A model generated the notes under the pieces. The model saw nothing but the letters and a program-made list of their open reading frames with translations. It did no database searches and had not been told where the DNA came from. Of a stretch of 64,000 nt of DNA, positions 44,026 through 52,342 are shown in pieces. The number at the start of each line of letters is the position of its first letter. Position 1 is the stretch's first letter. Both the position numbers and the translations under genes were made by a program. This DNA comes from Bacillus carboniphilus (GTDB lineage Bacteria; Bacillota; Bacilli; Bacillales; JC228), in contig NZ_BAAADJ010000062.1 of NCBI RefSeq assembly GCF_039522365.1, forward strand, positions 1 to 64,000. Direction: 5' to 3'.

Positions 44026-44560
44026 ACATCAATTGCATTGTTGTAATACAAGTTCCATCCGACTCAAACGTAGAAATTTCAGATTCAGCTAGTTTACCAT
44101 CCTGCTCAATTTTGATACGGTAGGTTTGATTACGTGGAAGCCATAAATCAAAGAAACCATTAGACTGTGTTTCTAACGCTTCGTCTACTATGACATTCCC
44201 TTCCATATCTTCAATATATACATCAAACGTTTCCTTCACCAATTCACCTTGGCAACCTGTTAAGCTGTGATTGGTACAAGGATGGGTTTGATCAACGTAT
44301 GGAGCAATCGAAACAAAAAAGTCTTCATCAGACAAGTCATATACATACTCATCTCCGTCACTTTTCTTCACAATAAGCTGCTGAGATGTGATGGATGCAG
44401 ACTCATCCTGAATAGTGCCCAAGCTGTAATCACTCACCAACTGTCGGATGTTTTCAACGTCATTTTCTTTTACAGAAAGCTCATCATTCGTGTCTGCTTG
44501 TCCACAACCACTCATTATAAGAGAGACAAATAATATTCCAAAAACAATTTTTAACTTCAT
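44024..44560 (-). CDS. CueP family metal-binding lipoprotein
   Basis: 178 residues with lipobox SGCGQ. CTNHSLTGCQGEL and the C-terminal GTCITTMQL are the Cys-containing motifs of CueP, known in Gram-negatives as a periplasmic copper-binding protein. In this Gram-positive the lipid anchor would keep it on the outer face of the membrane. A cupredoxin gene lies 1.3 kb upstream, but not in the same operon. Confidence 0.85.
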   Translation of the reverse strand: MKLKIVFGILFVSLIMSGCGQADTNDELSVKENDVENIRQLVSDYSLGTIQDESASITSQQLIVKKSDGDEYVYDLSDEDFFVSIAPYVDQTHPCTNHSLTGCQGELVKETFDVYIEDMEGNVIVDEALETQSNGFFDLWLPRNQTYRIKIEQDGKLAESEISTFESDGTCITTMQLM

Positions 44561-44694
44561 CTATGGTTCACCCTTTTATTTTCTAAAATACGAGTCCATT
44601 ATATCATCATACTTCTACATAAACAGTTCCCTATACCATTCGACACAATATATACAAACTTTTAGTTACGAAAAAGGAAGTTTGAATGATTGGG

Positions 44695-44874
44695 TTAGAA
44701 AAATAACAAGTACATTAAACCAATGACAAAAAATCCTATCACGGTGAGAGCCATAATGCCTTGCTTTCTAGAAGAGCTTCCTTGATTACTCTATTCTTCT
44801 TGATTTAAATCGTTATAAATACGATCCTTATTTCCATCTTCCTGAACATGCTTTTGAAATTCTTGAGGATCCAT
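44695..44874 (-). pseudogene. Small membrane protein gene with in-frame TAG
   Basis: A 60-codon frame starts at ATG 44874 with GGGAG eight bases upstream: MDPQEFQKHVQEDGNKDR through LNQEE, then TAG (44791-44793), then SNQGSSSRKQGIMALTV and a membrane helix (FFVIGLMYLLFF) to TAA 44695. Frame, ribosome site and helix all agree, so the TAG interrupts a small membrane protein of about 59 residues. No family known. Confidence 0.6.
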
Positions 44875-44926
44875 TTGAATCACTCCCGTTATAGTATCCC
44901 TGTTAGGCACTCGATGAAACCCATAA

Positions 44927-45391
44927 TCATTGAAAGAATTCTGCTATTTTCATCATTATTTCTTTCGTTACTTCTGTATCTGAGAAAAGCGTTTGATACT
45001 CTAAAATATAGGAATAATCACCATCAAACCAGTGTAAAGATGGACCTGGTAATTCACTATTCATATAGAAACCACTATTTCCACAAACCGTCACATTTTC
45101 TCTTTCAAAATCACCATGATATTCTGCCTGACCAGGATTAATAATAAGCGAAAACACTTCATCATTTTCACCGGTAAAAATAGTTTCATAAATTCTTGAG
45201 TCATGTGGGGGGATGATTCGTTCATATTTGGCGATTTTGACTGGGAACTTCGTTGGTAATTTAGGATGTACGCCTTCCTCCTTTAACTCTTTTGCTAGTT
45301 CGCGATTATCATAATCTTTTAATCCTCCAGCTTGGCCACACCCTACCATTAAAAAGGGAATTAGGAACAAAGAAAGTACAACTTTTTTAAT
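44927..45391 (-). CDS. Lipoprotein; ribosome site points to an ATT start
   Basis: 154 residues. AAGGGAGGG is followed six bases later by ATT (45391-45389), then AAA AAA GTT GTA, reading (M/I)KKVVLSLFLIPFLMVGCGQ, a full lipoprotein signal peptide. The first standard start codon, TTG 45370, lacks both a ribosome site and the two lysines. The rest (about 35-154) is a soluble domain (VTVCGNSGFYMNSELPG) without a recognised family. Either ATT is used as start or the original ATG has mutated. Confidence 0.65.
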   Translation of the reverse strand: MKKVVLSLFLIPFLMVGCGQAGGLKDYDNRELAKELKEEGVHPKLPTKFPVKIAKYERIIPPHDSRIYETIFTGENDEVFSLIINPGQAEYHGDFERENVTVCGNSGFYMNSELPGPSLHWFDGDYSYILEYQTLFSDTEVTKEIMMKIAEFFQ

Positions 45392-45460
45392 ATAAATCCC
45401 TCCCTTAAGTATACATATGAAAGGTATCTACTCCGATTCTTTATTATTTGTTATCAAGCT

Positions 45461-45706
45461 TTAGCTAGGTATAAAAATGATGCTTTGAAAAAGTCGCTTC
45501 ACTCCATAATACGTCAAACTTTTAATGGTGGTGGCAACTAACGAATATTGAATTGTCTTTATTATAAAAATAGAAAAATCCCAGAGAAGACTTGTTGAGG
45601 GATCGGTACTTAACAAAATGGGGAACGAATAAAAGGCAGAACCAATAATTGATGTGAACAAGAAAACAATAAACATCGGGGCATTTTTCCAAAGGTATTT
45701 CCACAT
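45461..45706 (-). CDS. Small membrane protein, unknown
   Basis: 81 residues with two membrane segments (about 10-30 and 45-62). The start has only a weak, distant AAAGGG. No family recognised. A promoter-like repeated element lies 43 bases upstream (45749-45773). Confidence 0.45.
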   Translation of the reverse strand: MWKYLWKNAPMFIVFLFTSIIGSAFYSFPILLSTDPSTSLLWDFSIFIIKTIQYSLVATTIKSLTYYGVKRLFQSIIFIPS

Positions 45707-45748
45707 ACAGCCACAACCCTTTCTTTTAATTTATATAAAACCGTTCAA

Positions 45749-45773
45749 TTTAATTTTAACATAATATTCCAAA
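45749..45773. repeat. TTTAATTTTAACATAATAT element, copy 2
   Basis: One mismatch to copy 1 at 26990 (ATATTCC for ATATCCC). It lies 43 bases upstream of the gene at 45706 on the minus strand. Confidence 0.5.
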
Positions 45774-45816
45774 AAATCTAAGTGATAAAAAAGCAAGGCC
45801 ATCATAGCCCTGCTTA

Positions 45817-46199
45817 TCATTGAACCACTACTTTTCCGACCATACCTTGTTTTTCATGATATCTGCAAATAAGTTCATAGGTACCGGGTTTGTCTGGTTT
45901 AACAGTAATGGTTCGCTCTTTACCCGGCAGGACTTCAGCGTCAATTCCAAGAGCCTCAACTGTGAAGGTGTGCTCTTTCTTCCCTTTGTTCATCAACTTT
46001 AAGGTAGTTGATTTTCCACTGGGAATGTTGATTTCCTTCGGGTTAAAATAATCATCGTTCAACTCAACCACAATCGCCTTTTCAGGTTCAGAAGGCTGTG
46101 TTTCTACCTCTGGTTTTGCGAAGACGTTATTAGACGTTGTTACAACCAAAATCATAGTTAGTACACAATTAACCCAATCATCCACTTATTTCTACACAT
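45817..46199 (-). pseudogene. Cupredoxin-domain protein with probable frameshift in the signal peptide
   Basis: Residues after about 38 form a cupredoxin: KKEHTFTVEA, LICRYHEKQGM carries His, Cys, His and Met ligands for type 1 copper. The frame begins at GTG 46185 without a ribosome site. A perfect AAAGGAGGG stands before ATG 46199, which reads MCRNKWMIGLIVY and then TAA (46158-46160) one frame off. Adding one base in 46160-46175 joins it to VLTMILVVTTSNNVFA, a good secretion signal. So an exported copper protein whose leader is broken by one base. Confidence 0.65.
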
Positions 46200-46515
46200 T
46201 GTCATCCCTCCTTTCCTATAGGTATTTTTTTCAAAACTTTAAAGAATTATGGGCATTTCTTTTAAAAGGCTAAAAAAAGAGAAACAGATATAGAACTGTT
46301 TCTCATCTCACCTTTTAGTTTTTTTCCATCAATTCTAAATAAATAGACTGCCATTGATATATACGTTAAAAATAATAAGTGAAAAATAAGTTAAAGGTCG
46401 TATGGTTTAAACATTCAGCTGTGATACCCCGAAATAAGTGGTAATTACTCCTTGTACAATTTGATTGCATCAACCAAAGCTAGCATCACCCACTGAATGA
46501 AACTATCGTTTAATA
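46200..46515. other. Intergenic region, 316 bp
   Basis: Contains the terminator (46276-46306) for the dienelactone hydrolase gene. A short minus-strand stretch near 46440-46500 reads like a protein C-terminus (FIQWVMLALVDAIKLY) with no gene attached, possibly a remnant. Confidence 0.4.
46276..46306 (-). terminator. Intrinsic terminator
   Basis: GAGAAACAG and CTGTTTCTC arms around about seven bases, with T-rich flank on the minus strand. Confidence 0.75.
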
Positions 46516-47085
46516 CTATGTGAGAAATTCGAGAACTCGCTTGATTACAAGTTTCGTCGCGCCAGCATCGAAAGAAGGTAAACTGCTGTCGGTGAAGAGA
46601 TGGTCCTTGCCTTCGTACAGAAAAAGTTCAGCATGATTGGCAGACGCCACAAGCTCACGGGCTGCGTTGATGTCACCGTCTTCTACGAAAAAAGGATCTG
46701 CACTCATGGCGTGAATTTGCACTGGCAAGTCGACCGGCCACTGTGATTCGAACGCCGAAGTCGGGAGGCAGGCATGAAAAAACAATGCGCCTCTTGCACC
46801 TTCACGAGTTTGAGCAAGCTGCTGTGCTGCCGCGACACCGAGTGAAAAACCAGCATAGACGACATCGCACGAAAGCCCGCTGGCTGCCCGAACTCCGCGC
46901 GCCGTCACTTCTTCAAATCCGATTTCCTTCACATATACCAAGCCTTCCTCCAGCGAGGAAAACATGCGGCCATCAAATAAATCTGGCACATGCACAATAT
47001 GTCCCGCTTCTCTCAGTTGATCGGCTATCGCTTCAACCCCCTTCGTTCGGCCTAAAACATGGTGTAACAACAAAACTTCTGCCAT
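46516..47085 (-). CDS. Dienelactone hydrolase family protein
   Basis: 189 residues from ATG 47085 with TTGGAGG upstream. EVLLLHHVLGRTKGVEAIAD, then VYAGFSLGVAAAQQL with the nucleophile in a GFSLG elbow, and late Asp and His (GKDHLF) fit the dienelactone hydrolase fold. Substrate unknown. The gene is clearly richer in G+C than its neighbours (two sixty-base lines inside it count 55 and 63 percent), a sign of recent transfer. Confidence 0.82.
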   Translation of the reverse strand: MAEVLLLHHVLGRTKGVEAIADQLREAGHIVHVPDLFDGRMFSSLEEGLVYVKEIGFEEVTARGVRAASGLSCDVVYAGFSLGVAAAQQLAQTREGARGALFFHACLPTSAFESQWPVDLPVQIHAMSADPFFVEDGDINAARELVASANHAELFLYEGKDHLFTDSSLPSFDAGATKLVIKRVLEFLT

Positions 47086-47192
47086 CGCTTTTTCCTCCAA
47101 TTTAATGAATTTCATTTGTATAATTTTCGACAAGAAAGCCTATTTGACCTCCTAGAACATTACCATTTAGAGCTTGTTCAAATTGGAATCTG

Positions 47193-47239
47193 ACAAAAAA
47201 AGGTGGTTAATCCTCTCTGGATCAACACACCGGTTAGCC
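47193..47239. repeat. Composite repeat B, copy 1 (AATCCTCT-GATCAAC part)
   Basis: ACAAAAAAAGGTGG, TTAATCCTCTCTGGATCAAC and GGTTAGCC. Minus strand: a terminator-like hairpin GTTGATCC / GGATTAACC and T run, directly after the methyltransferase stop. Confidence 0.6.
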
Positions 47240-47255
47240 TCTTTAGTTGCATTTA

Positions 47256-48080
47256 TCACTTGGCCACTAGAATATAACTGTTCAATGAATATTCTTCTCC
47301 ATTCGAAGCATTCATAAGTTCATAATAACTGTTAAACAATGTTTGAATCATAGGAGGAACATTCACAAAGTTTGTACGAATGCTATTAGCATAACTTTTT
47401 TCCCACTGTCCGTCCTGTAAATACGTTGCATCAACTATAGATGCTTTTGCTATTTTAAAACCAGCTTCTTCAAGGAGCTGTTGAATGTGAGTTTTGTAAA
47501 ACAAATTCTGGATATTTCCATCATTATTCACATAATTAGAATACAAAGCAAGAATGGAAACTGCACAAAAATGGGCACGCTGTTTAATGGAGGTGAAGTC
47601 AAGATCCCATTCTGCAAAGCATAATTGATTGACCATTGTACGTAACTTTTTAAAATAAGAAAGTAATTCGTCAGGGTGCTTAAAATACCATGAACAGTGT
47701 GATAATACAGCCATATCAAATGGTTCAGCCGATTCAAATTTGTTAAGATCGGTTTCAAAATGGAAGTTTACGCGATCCCCTAGTATTGACTTCTTAATTC
47801 GCTCTGTTGCTTGTCCTAATGTTAAGGGAGCACCGTATTCAGGACTAGCAATATCAATAGCGACAACCTCCCCGTTTTCCCCTACTGCGTCTGCAATTGC
47901 TAGGGTTGTATCTCCTTGACCACAGCCAATTTCTAATACTCGCATTCCTTTTTTTATACCAAATGCTTTCACTAAATCCAAGCGATGCTGTAACTGAACT
48001 TGTTGAATTATATCATCTTTAAATAAATTATAAGCCGATAAAAAGGCTTCCGTTCTTTCATTTAATTGAAATGACGTCAG
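47256..48080 (-). CDS. SAM-dependent methyltransferase; ribosome site points to a CTG start
   Basis: 274 residues if started at CTG 48080, which follows AAGGAGG by seven bases and reads (M/L)TSFQLNERTEAFLSAY. The first ordinary start (TTG 47981) would remove 33 residues. The Rossmann core is VLEIGCGQGDTTLAIA with EVVAIDIAS, then SHCSWYFKHPDELL. Substrate unknown. Either CTG is used or the ATG has mutated. Confidence 0.8.
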   Translation of the reverse strand: MTSFQLNERTEAFLSAYNLFKDDIIQQVQLQHRLDLVKAFGIKKGMRVLEIGCGQGDTTLAIADAVGENGEVVAIDIASPEYGAPLTLGQATERIKKSILGDRVNFHFETDLNKFESAEPFDMAVLSHCSWYFKHPDELLSYFKKLRTMVNQLCFAEWDLDFTSIKQRAHFCAVSILALYSNYVNNDGNIQNLFYKTHIQQLLEEAGFKIAKASIVDATYLQDGQWEKSYANSIRTNFVNVPPMIQTLFNSYYELMNASNGEEYSLNSYILVAK

Positions 48081-48401
48081 AATAGTTCCTCCTTATTTAA
48101 TAATTACAACGAAAGGACCACTCATGATCTATTCTATAAGTCAACCCCACCGTTGTGTGTTGTCAAAATGTGTATTATAGATACCATCAATTCATCCACT
48201 CCTCATCTAGATTATATCTATTTAAACACGAACATATAGTGCTGTAATGTTCCTGATTAATCAATAAAATAATCAACATAGATAAAAACAGCTGCCATCA
48301 AATAGCTCCAATACTAAAACTTATATTCAGGAATGCTGATTCATTAGCACAACAAGCGATAGAAATTGTGTTGTTACAGCACCCTTTACTTAAACAATCG
48401 T
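48081..48401. other. Intergenic region, 321 bp
   Basis: AT-rich; no gene, hairpin or known RNA recognised. Confidence 0.4.
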
Positions 48402-48647
48402 CTAATTTTTCTTAAAGAAAAAGCTAAATACACCAGTTAAAAAACCAATCAATATTATTGCATAAGGAATTACCAAAAATTCATTATCAAGATGTGGTTC
48501 GAACAAAAATACCCCACCAGACAAAACAAGTAATATAGAAAAAACAAGCATTTCTATCAATGACTTTCTTTCTAGGAATTTCTTAAATACCAAAGTAAAT
48601 ATAATGATTATAATAAGGCATACAACTAATAACCCCGATAAAATCAC
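48402..48647 (-). CDS. Small membrane protein, unknown
   Basis: 81 residues from a GTG start after AAGGGGGAT. Three membrane segments (about 3-20, 33-49, 57-76). No family recognised. Confidence 0.6.
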   Translation of the reverse strand: MILSGLLVVCLIIIIIFTLVFKKFLERKSLIEMLVFSILLVLSGGVFLFEPHLDNEFLVIPYAIILIGFLTGVFSFFFKKN

Positions 48648-48671
48648 TCTAATCCCCCTTGTTAAAAATTA

Positions 48672-48744
48672 CTGACCGTTTGTTCAATAAGGATTTCAAC
48701 AAAAAAGGTTGTAATCCTCTCCAGAATCAACGTTACTCGTTAGC
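48672..48744. repeat. Composite repeat B, copy 2
   Basis: Part one: CTGACCGTTTGTTCAATAAGG. Part two: ACAAAAAAGGTTG, TAATCCTCTCCAGAATCAAC, GTTACTCGTTAG. On the minus strand part two is a terminator-like hairpin with T run, upstream of the gene at 48647 and downstream of the stop at 48777. Confidence 0.65.
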
Positions 48745-48776
48745 GTTAAGTACATCATTTCACTATCAGAATTTTT

Positions 48777-49346
48777 TCACTTCTCATTAAGCTGATAGCA
48801 TAGTTGTACTACACCAGAAGGAAACCTTTTTGTTTCAACGAGTTTTAGATTTACCCTTTGCTTAATGTCAATAAAAAGGGGTTTTCCTTCTCCCAATATA
48901 ATAGGGTGAACAGATAATCTAAATTCATCTACAAGCCCTAAGTTTATAAAGGTTGTAATTAGACTTGCCCCACCATAGAGCCAAATGTCTTTACCAGGCT
49001 TACTCTTTAATTTAATTATTTCTTCCTCAATATTTTCATTTATAAATATAACGTTATTTTCGGATTTCTTTTGTGATTTTGAAAACACATATTTCTCTTT
49101 ACTGTGGACCAATCCCCAAATTTCTTTTTCTGTATCAGATTGTTTAGTATCTGGTTTATATTCCCCCCATAAATCATAACTTTTTCTTCCATATAAAATA
49201 GTATCTATTTGATTTAAGAAATTATTGAACTCCATATCAGGATCCATAATACACCAGTCTACCTCCCCTTTTGGTCCTTCAATAAAGCCATCTAAAGTAA
49301 CCGCTAAATCTAATAGTATTTTTCTTGGTCTTTGGTACTTATTCAT
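48777..49346 (-). CDS. Dihydrofolate reductase-like (RibD C-terminal) family protein
   Basis: 189 residues. LDLAVTLDGFIEGPKGEVDW at the start and DIWLYGGASLITTFI, LVDEFRLSVHPIILGEGKPLF near the end are the RibD C-terminal/DHFR-like motifs seen in Bacillus YyaP and YwjB. These bind NADPH; their substrate is mostly unknown. ATG with a strong GGGGGATG upstream. Confidence 0.9.
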   Translation of the reverse strand: MNKYQRPRKILLDLAVTLDGFIEGPKGEVDWCIMDPDMEFNNFLNQIDTILYGRKSYDLWGEYKPDTKQSDTEKEIWGLVHSKEKYVFSKSQKKSENNVIFINENIEEEIIKLKSKPGKDIWLYGGASLITTFINLGLVDEFRLSVHPIILGEGKPLFIDIKQRVNLKLVETKRFPSGVVQLCYQLNEK

Positions 49347-49428
49347 TATTCATCCCCCTTATATTGCCAACATTGAAGGCATTTCCTTCTTAGACTGATT
49401 TGACCTTTATTTCACCAGGACAATTAGG

Positions 49429-49734
49429 CTAATTATGATCAGCTCCATTTGAGTATTGGTCTTTTTCTACTTGTATCCATTCTTTTAACCGACTTCTCTC
49501 TGGATACGTTTCGTTGTAATGTCGGTTTTCTTCTAAAAGCATGAACCCCTTCTCAGTTAAACGAGAAGGTTTGAGTGAAAACTTATCATTTGTCCATAAG
49601 ACTCTTTCTAAATATCCTTTTTGTTCGAGGAAAAAGATAAAATTCTCAAATTCCCTTTGAGATAATCCGTAATCAGTTGATCGCGGTTGATTCCCTAACT
49701 CCAGCTCTCTTAAAATACTATAACCAACTCTCAT
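49429..49734 (-). CDS. YjcQ family protein
   Basis: 101 residues from ATG with TGGGAGG upstream. The winged-helix-like pattern YSILRELELGN, YGLSQREFENFIFFLEQKGYL and SRLTEKGFMLLEEN fits YjcQ, a small family frequent in prophages and mobile regions. Probably binds DNA; role unknown. Confidence 0.82.
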   Translation of the reverse strand: MRVGYSILRELELGNQPRSTDYGLSQREFENFIFFLEQKGYLERVLWTNDKFSLKPSRLTEKGFMLLEENRHYNETYPERSRLKEWIQVEKDQYSNGADHN

Positions 49735-49766
49735 TACTCAAAGCCTCCCAGATCTTCGGTGTAATA

Positions 49767-49801
49767 CTTATTAAGCTAAACTGCTCCGTTTGTTCAATAA
49801 G
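49767..49801. repeat. Composite repeat B, part one, copy 3
   Basis: CTTATTAAGCTAAACTGC then TCCGTTTGTTCAATAAG: imperfect palindrome ending in CTTATT and AATAAG. Directly upstream of the YjcQ gene. Confidence 0.65.
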
Positions 49802-49869
49802 GTGTACCTCAATCCAGTTTTTTAATAATAGAAAAACACCGAACTTACTCTTTATTTCATTCGCTTCTA

Positions 49870-49909
49870 CAAAAATAGCGTCAATCCATTTTAAGATCAA
49901 CGCTAGCCA
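49870..49909. repeat. Composite repeat B, part two, copy 3
   Basis: ACAAAAATAGCGTCAATCC, then AAGATCAACGCTAG. About 68 bases from its part one, so this copy is interrupted. Confidence 0.5.
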
Positions 49910-49942
49910 ATTCTATAAGTCTATTTCTTTCAATTAGCCACA

Positions 49943-50239
49943 TTATTTGCCTACAAAATAAACAGTAAAAATTAACCCATTTATTACTAATGCCGATAAA
50001 GGAATGATGGCAACAAATGCGGAGGCAACTATTTCCCTTTTGATTCTATTTGAATTTGCTTTAACAATACTAAATAACGAAGATAGAACTAAAATGAATA
50101 TAGCTATCGTACAAACTAACAATATGCTTCGATTCATTTCACCAGACCACCTTGAAATATCTTCCACAAAAAATACTGCTATTAGCCCAACAATTCCTAA
50201 TAAAAATGAAGCTATAAACCATTTCATGAATTTATCGAT
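49943..50239 (-). CDS. Small membrane protein; ribosome site points to an ATC codon
   Basis: 98 residues if started at ATC 50239, which follows TTTGGAGG by eight bases and reads (M/I)DKFMKWFIASFLLGIV. The next ATG is 50227. Three membrane segments follow (about 5-25, 36-56, 72-94). No family recognised. The start codon may have mutated or ATC may be used. Confidence 0.55.
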   Translation of the reverse strand: MDKFMKWFIASFLLGIVGLIAVFFVEDISRWSGEMNRSILLVCTIAIFILVLSSLFSIVKANSNRIKREIVASAFVAIIPLSALVINGLIFTVYFVGK

Positions 50240-50263
50240 TTTACACACCTCCAAATTTCTCAA

Positions 50264-50453
50264 CCTTCATAGTAATTTGCCATGTTTCATAAAGGTCAAT
50301 TATCCCATAAATGACTTTTTATTTCCAATTTTTTTCGATTATCTTTGCAAAATCTTTTCACCCTTATAAAAAGATACTTGACCTTTAATAAGATAACTAA
50401 AAAAATAGATTCAACCACAAATAGATCAGCACCCTCGTTTTGCTTAATAATAA
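50264..50453. other. Intergenic region, 190 bp
   Basis: No gene or structure recognised. Confidence 0.3.
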
Positions 50454-50858
50454 CTAATGGGAATTAATATAATAAATTAGATTATCTGTCCACTCGTCAA
50501 ATTCATAAATAAAGCCCTTTCGTATACATTCAAATTGCATTCCAACACTTTCCGCTAATTTTATAGAAGGAGTATTATCGAGATTGATGTGTGCCTCTAA
50601 CCGATGATAATTTAGCGTCTCAAAAGCAAGAATTATTGCAGCTTTTACAGATTCTTTTCCATAACCTTGTTTCCAAAACTGATTATGAATCGTATAACCA
50701 AATCTTGCCCATTGAAAATCATCTCTCTTAATCGTAGAAAAATCTATTGAACCCAAGTGAGTATTATCTTTTTTACGAAAGATGCCAAAGACATACACCT
50801 TATCTTCTGAAGCCATCCGCTGATGCGAATCTACCAATTTCAAGGCAAAGCAAAGCAT
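50454..50858 (-). pseudogene. GNAT acetyltransferase, N-terminally truncated
   Basis: 134 residues remain. FGYTIHNQFWKQGYGKESVKAA and YHRLEAHINLDNTPSIKLAESVG are the RimJ-type GNAT core, and the C-terminus (YEFDEWTDNLIYYI) is complete, but the first 40-50 residues of the family are missing. No ribosome site precedes ATG 50858. The coding part stops exactly where the promoter of the plus-strand methyltransferase begins (TTGACA at 50859), so the upstream part was probably replaced by that unit. Confidence 0.7.
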
Positions 50859-50887
50859 TTGACAAAAAAAACTATTTATGCTATAAT
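50859..50887 (+). promoter_or_regulatory. Consensus sigma-A promoter
   Basis: TTGACA (50859-50864), 17-base spacer, TATAAT (50882-50887): a perfect match to the vegetative consensus. It drives the plus-strand methyltransferase through the hairpin at 50917-50950. Confidence 0.85.
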
Positions 50888-50916
50888 TTACTAATTATTT
50901 ATTTGTGTGTATAATA

Positions 50917-50950
50917 AGATTCTCCTGGCCAGGGGAATCTTATTTTTTTA
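50917..50950 (+). terminator. Attenuator-like terminator in the methyltransferase leader
   Basis: TAAGATTCTCC, TGGCCA, GGGGAATCTTA and TTTTTTT. It stands about 25 bases after the expected transcript start and before the ribosome site (GGAGGG), so it should attenuate expression. No leader peptide of useful length is seen. Confidence 0.8.
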
Positions 50951-50965
50951 TGGAGGGATAATGGT

Positions 50966-51883
50966 ATGATGCAAAATGAAACCAGTGTGACTTCCTTAGT
51001 ATCAGCTTTCGCTCGGGCCTACCACAGTCAAAATGATGCACCCAAAATTTTCGATGATTTTATTGCAAAAGATCTAATTTCCCAAGAAGAGTTTTTAGGG
51101 ATTCGTGAGAATATGATTAAAGGAATATCATTTTTAAACCAAGATATTGCACAAAAGTTTCAAGATCAACCAGATGAAATATTAAAATGGATTACCCAAG
51201 TGCAACTTTCCCCAACACCATTAGCTCGTGCTGCATATTGTGAAAAAGTCTTACACCATGAAATGATGTTAGGAGTAAATCAGTACGTAATTCTCGGTGC
51301 TGGGTTAGATACTTTTTGTTTTAGACATCCCGAACTAGAAAATAAATTAGAAATATTTGAAACGGATCATCCAGCTACTCAAGAATTTAAAAGGAAAAGA
51401 CTAGCAGATACCCATTTTCATATCCCAAAACATCTTCATTTTGTCTCAATGGACTTCACGAAAATGTTTTCCGAGCAAGACCTTATAAATGAAGGATTCG
51501 ATTTAAATAAAAAAACGTTTTTTAGTCTCTTAGGAGTTACTTATTATTTATCGAAAGAAGAAATATTTAGATTGTTGAACCACTTATTTGCAAAGGTCCC
51601 ACCAGGAAGCTCAATAGTCTTTGATTATGCAGACGAAAAACTCTTTGAAGAAAAAGGAGTGTCAAATCGAGTTGAAAATATGTTGAAAATGGCTTCAGTA
51701 GGTGGAGAAACCATGCAATCATGCTTCTCTTATAATGAAGTCGAGAATATGTTAGAAAAAGCAGGTCTACTCATTTATGAACATCTAACTCCTCAGATGA
51801 TAAATGACCTGTTCTTTAAAAATCGATCGGATTATTTGTCTGCATTTGAAACCATTCATTATATCCATGCTGTAAAGAAATAA
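50966..51883 (+). CDS. Class I SAM-dependent methyltransferase (LCMT/PPM1-like)
   Basis: 305 residues; ATG with GGAGGG upstream, a second ATG follows at once. VILGAGLDTFCFRHPEL is the SAM-binding motif of the leucine-carboxyl-methyltransferase-like group, and FSLLGVTYYLSKEEIF with VFDYADEKLF completes it. Members in bacteria modify small molecules or unknown substrates. Only plus-strand gene of this size after 40 kb. A consensus promoter and an attenuator precede it, an arrangement seen in inducible resistance genes; that role is not shown here. Confidence 0.87.
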   Translation: MMQNETSVTSLVSAFARAYHSQNDAPKIFDDFIAKDLISQEEFLGIRENMIKGISFLNQDIAQKFQDQPDEILKWITQVQLSPTPLARAAYCEKVLHHEMMLGVNQYVILGAGLDTFCFRHPELENKLEIFETDHPATQEFKRKRLADTHFHIPKHLHFVSMDFTKMFSEQDLINEGFDLNKKTFFSLLGVTYYLSKEEIFRLLNHLFAKVPPGSSIVFDYADEKLFEEKGVSNRVENMLKMASVGGETMQSCFSYNEVENMLEKAGLLIYEHLTPQMINDLFFKNRSDYLSAFETIHYIHAVKK

Positions 51884-51896
51884 TAAACTGTTTACA

Positions 51897-51936
51897 TGCC
51901 GCTCAATGACTAGAAGATTGAGCGGTTTTTTATTTT
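51897..51936 (+). terminator. Intrinsic terminator
   Basis: CCGCTCAAT, loop, ATTGAGCGG and TTTTTT. Confidence 0.88.
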
Positions 51937-51953
51937 CATTGTGACATAAGTCT

Positions 51954-51990
51954 TTTATTGAACTACACTAAAGCGTTAGCTAAACAACTG
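51954..51990. repeat. Composite repeat B, part one, diverged copy
   Basis: TTATTGAACTACACTAAAG then CGTTAGCTAA. Similar to the copy at 49767 read on the other strand. Confidence 0.4.
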
Positions 51991-52093
51991 CCCCTTCTGT
52001 CTTTGTCGTATTTCTGAACTAATGATCACTAACCCCACATACCTTTTCAAAAATAGTCCATCCTAAAAGTATTAACTTCAAAGGAGATTACTT

Positions 52094-52237
52094 ATGTTTC
52101 CAGGCTATAAAGCAAAACTAATGTCAATCATATGGATGGGTGTTGGGAGTGCAATCCTTACCAGTATTTTCAGTTCAGTGATTATCGCCTACGTTTTAAA
52201 AATCAATAAAAAGATTAGCCGTATATCTAACGGCTAG
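52094..52237 (+). CDS. Small single-pass membrane protein, 47 residues
   Basis: ATG at 52094 with AAAGGAGATTA upstream. MFPGYKAKLMSIIWMGVG is followed by a membrane helix and the basic tail NKKISRISNG. The last codons fold with AGCCGT/ACGGCT into a hairpin. No family recognised. Confidence 0.6.
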   Translation: MFPGYKAKLMSIIWMGVGSAILTSIFSSVIIAYVLKINKKISRISNG

Positions 52238-52305
52238 GTATTTATTACTTACCTAGCCCTCTTTTGTTATGTCGCATATAAGTGTTTTACGACATACACT
52301 CATCT

Positions 52306-52339
52306 CTTATTGAGCGATCTGCCTCGTTAGCTTAATAAA
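52306..52339. repeat. Composite repeat B, part one, copy 4
   Basis: CTTATTGAGCGATCTGCC then TCGTTAGCTTAATAA. It lies just past the stop of the pseudogene on the minus strand. Confidence 0.5.
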
Positions 52340-52342
52340 TTT

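Noticed and set aside
46440-46500. C-terminus-like segment (FIQWVMLALVDAIKLY)
   Set aside because: No upstream frame or start joins it; too short to claim a gene.
49718-49900. Open frame of 60 codons overlapping the YjcQ start
   Set aside because: It is read through the composite repeat and has no ribosome site.
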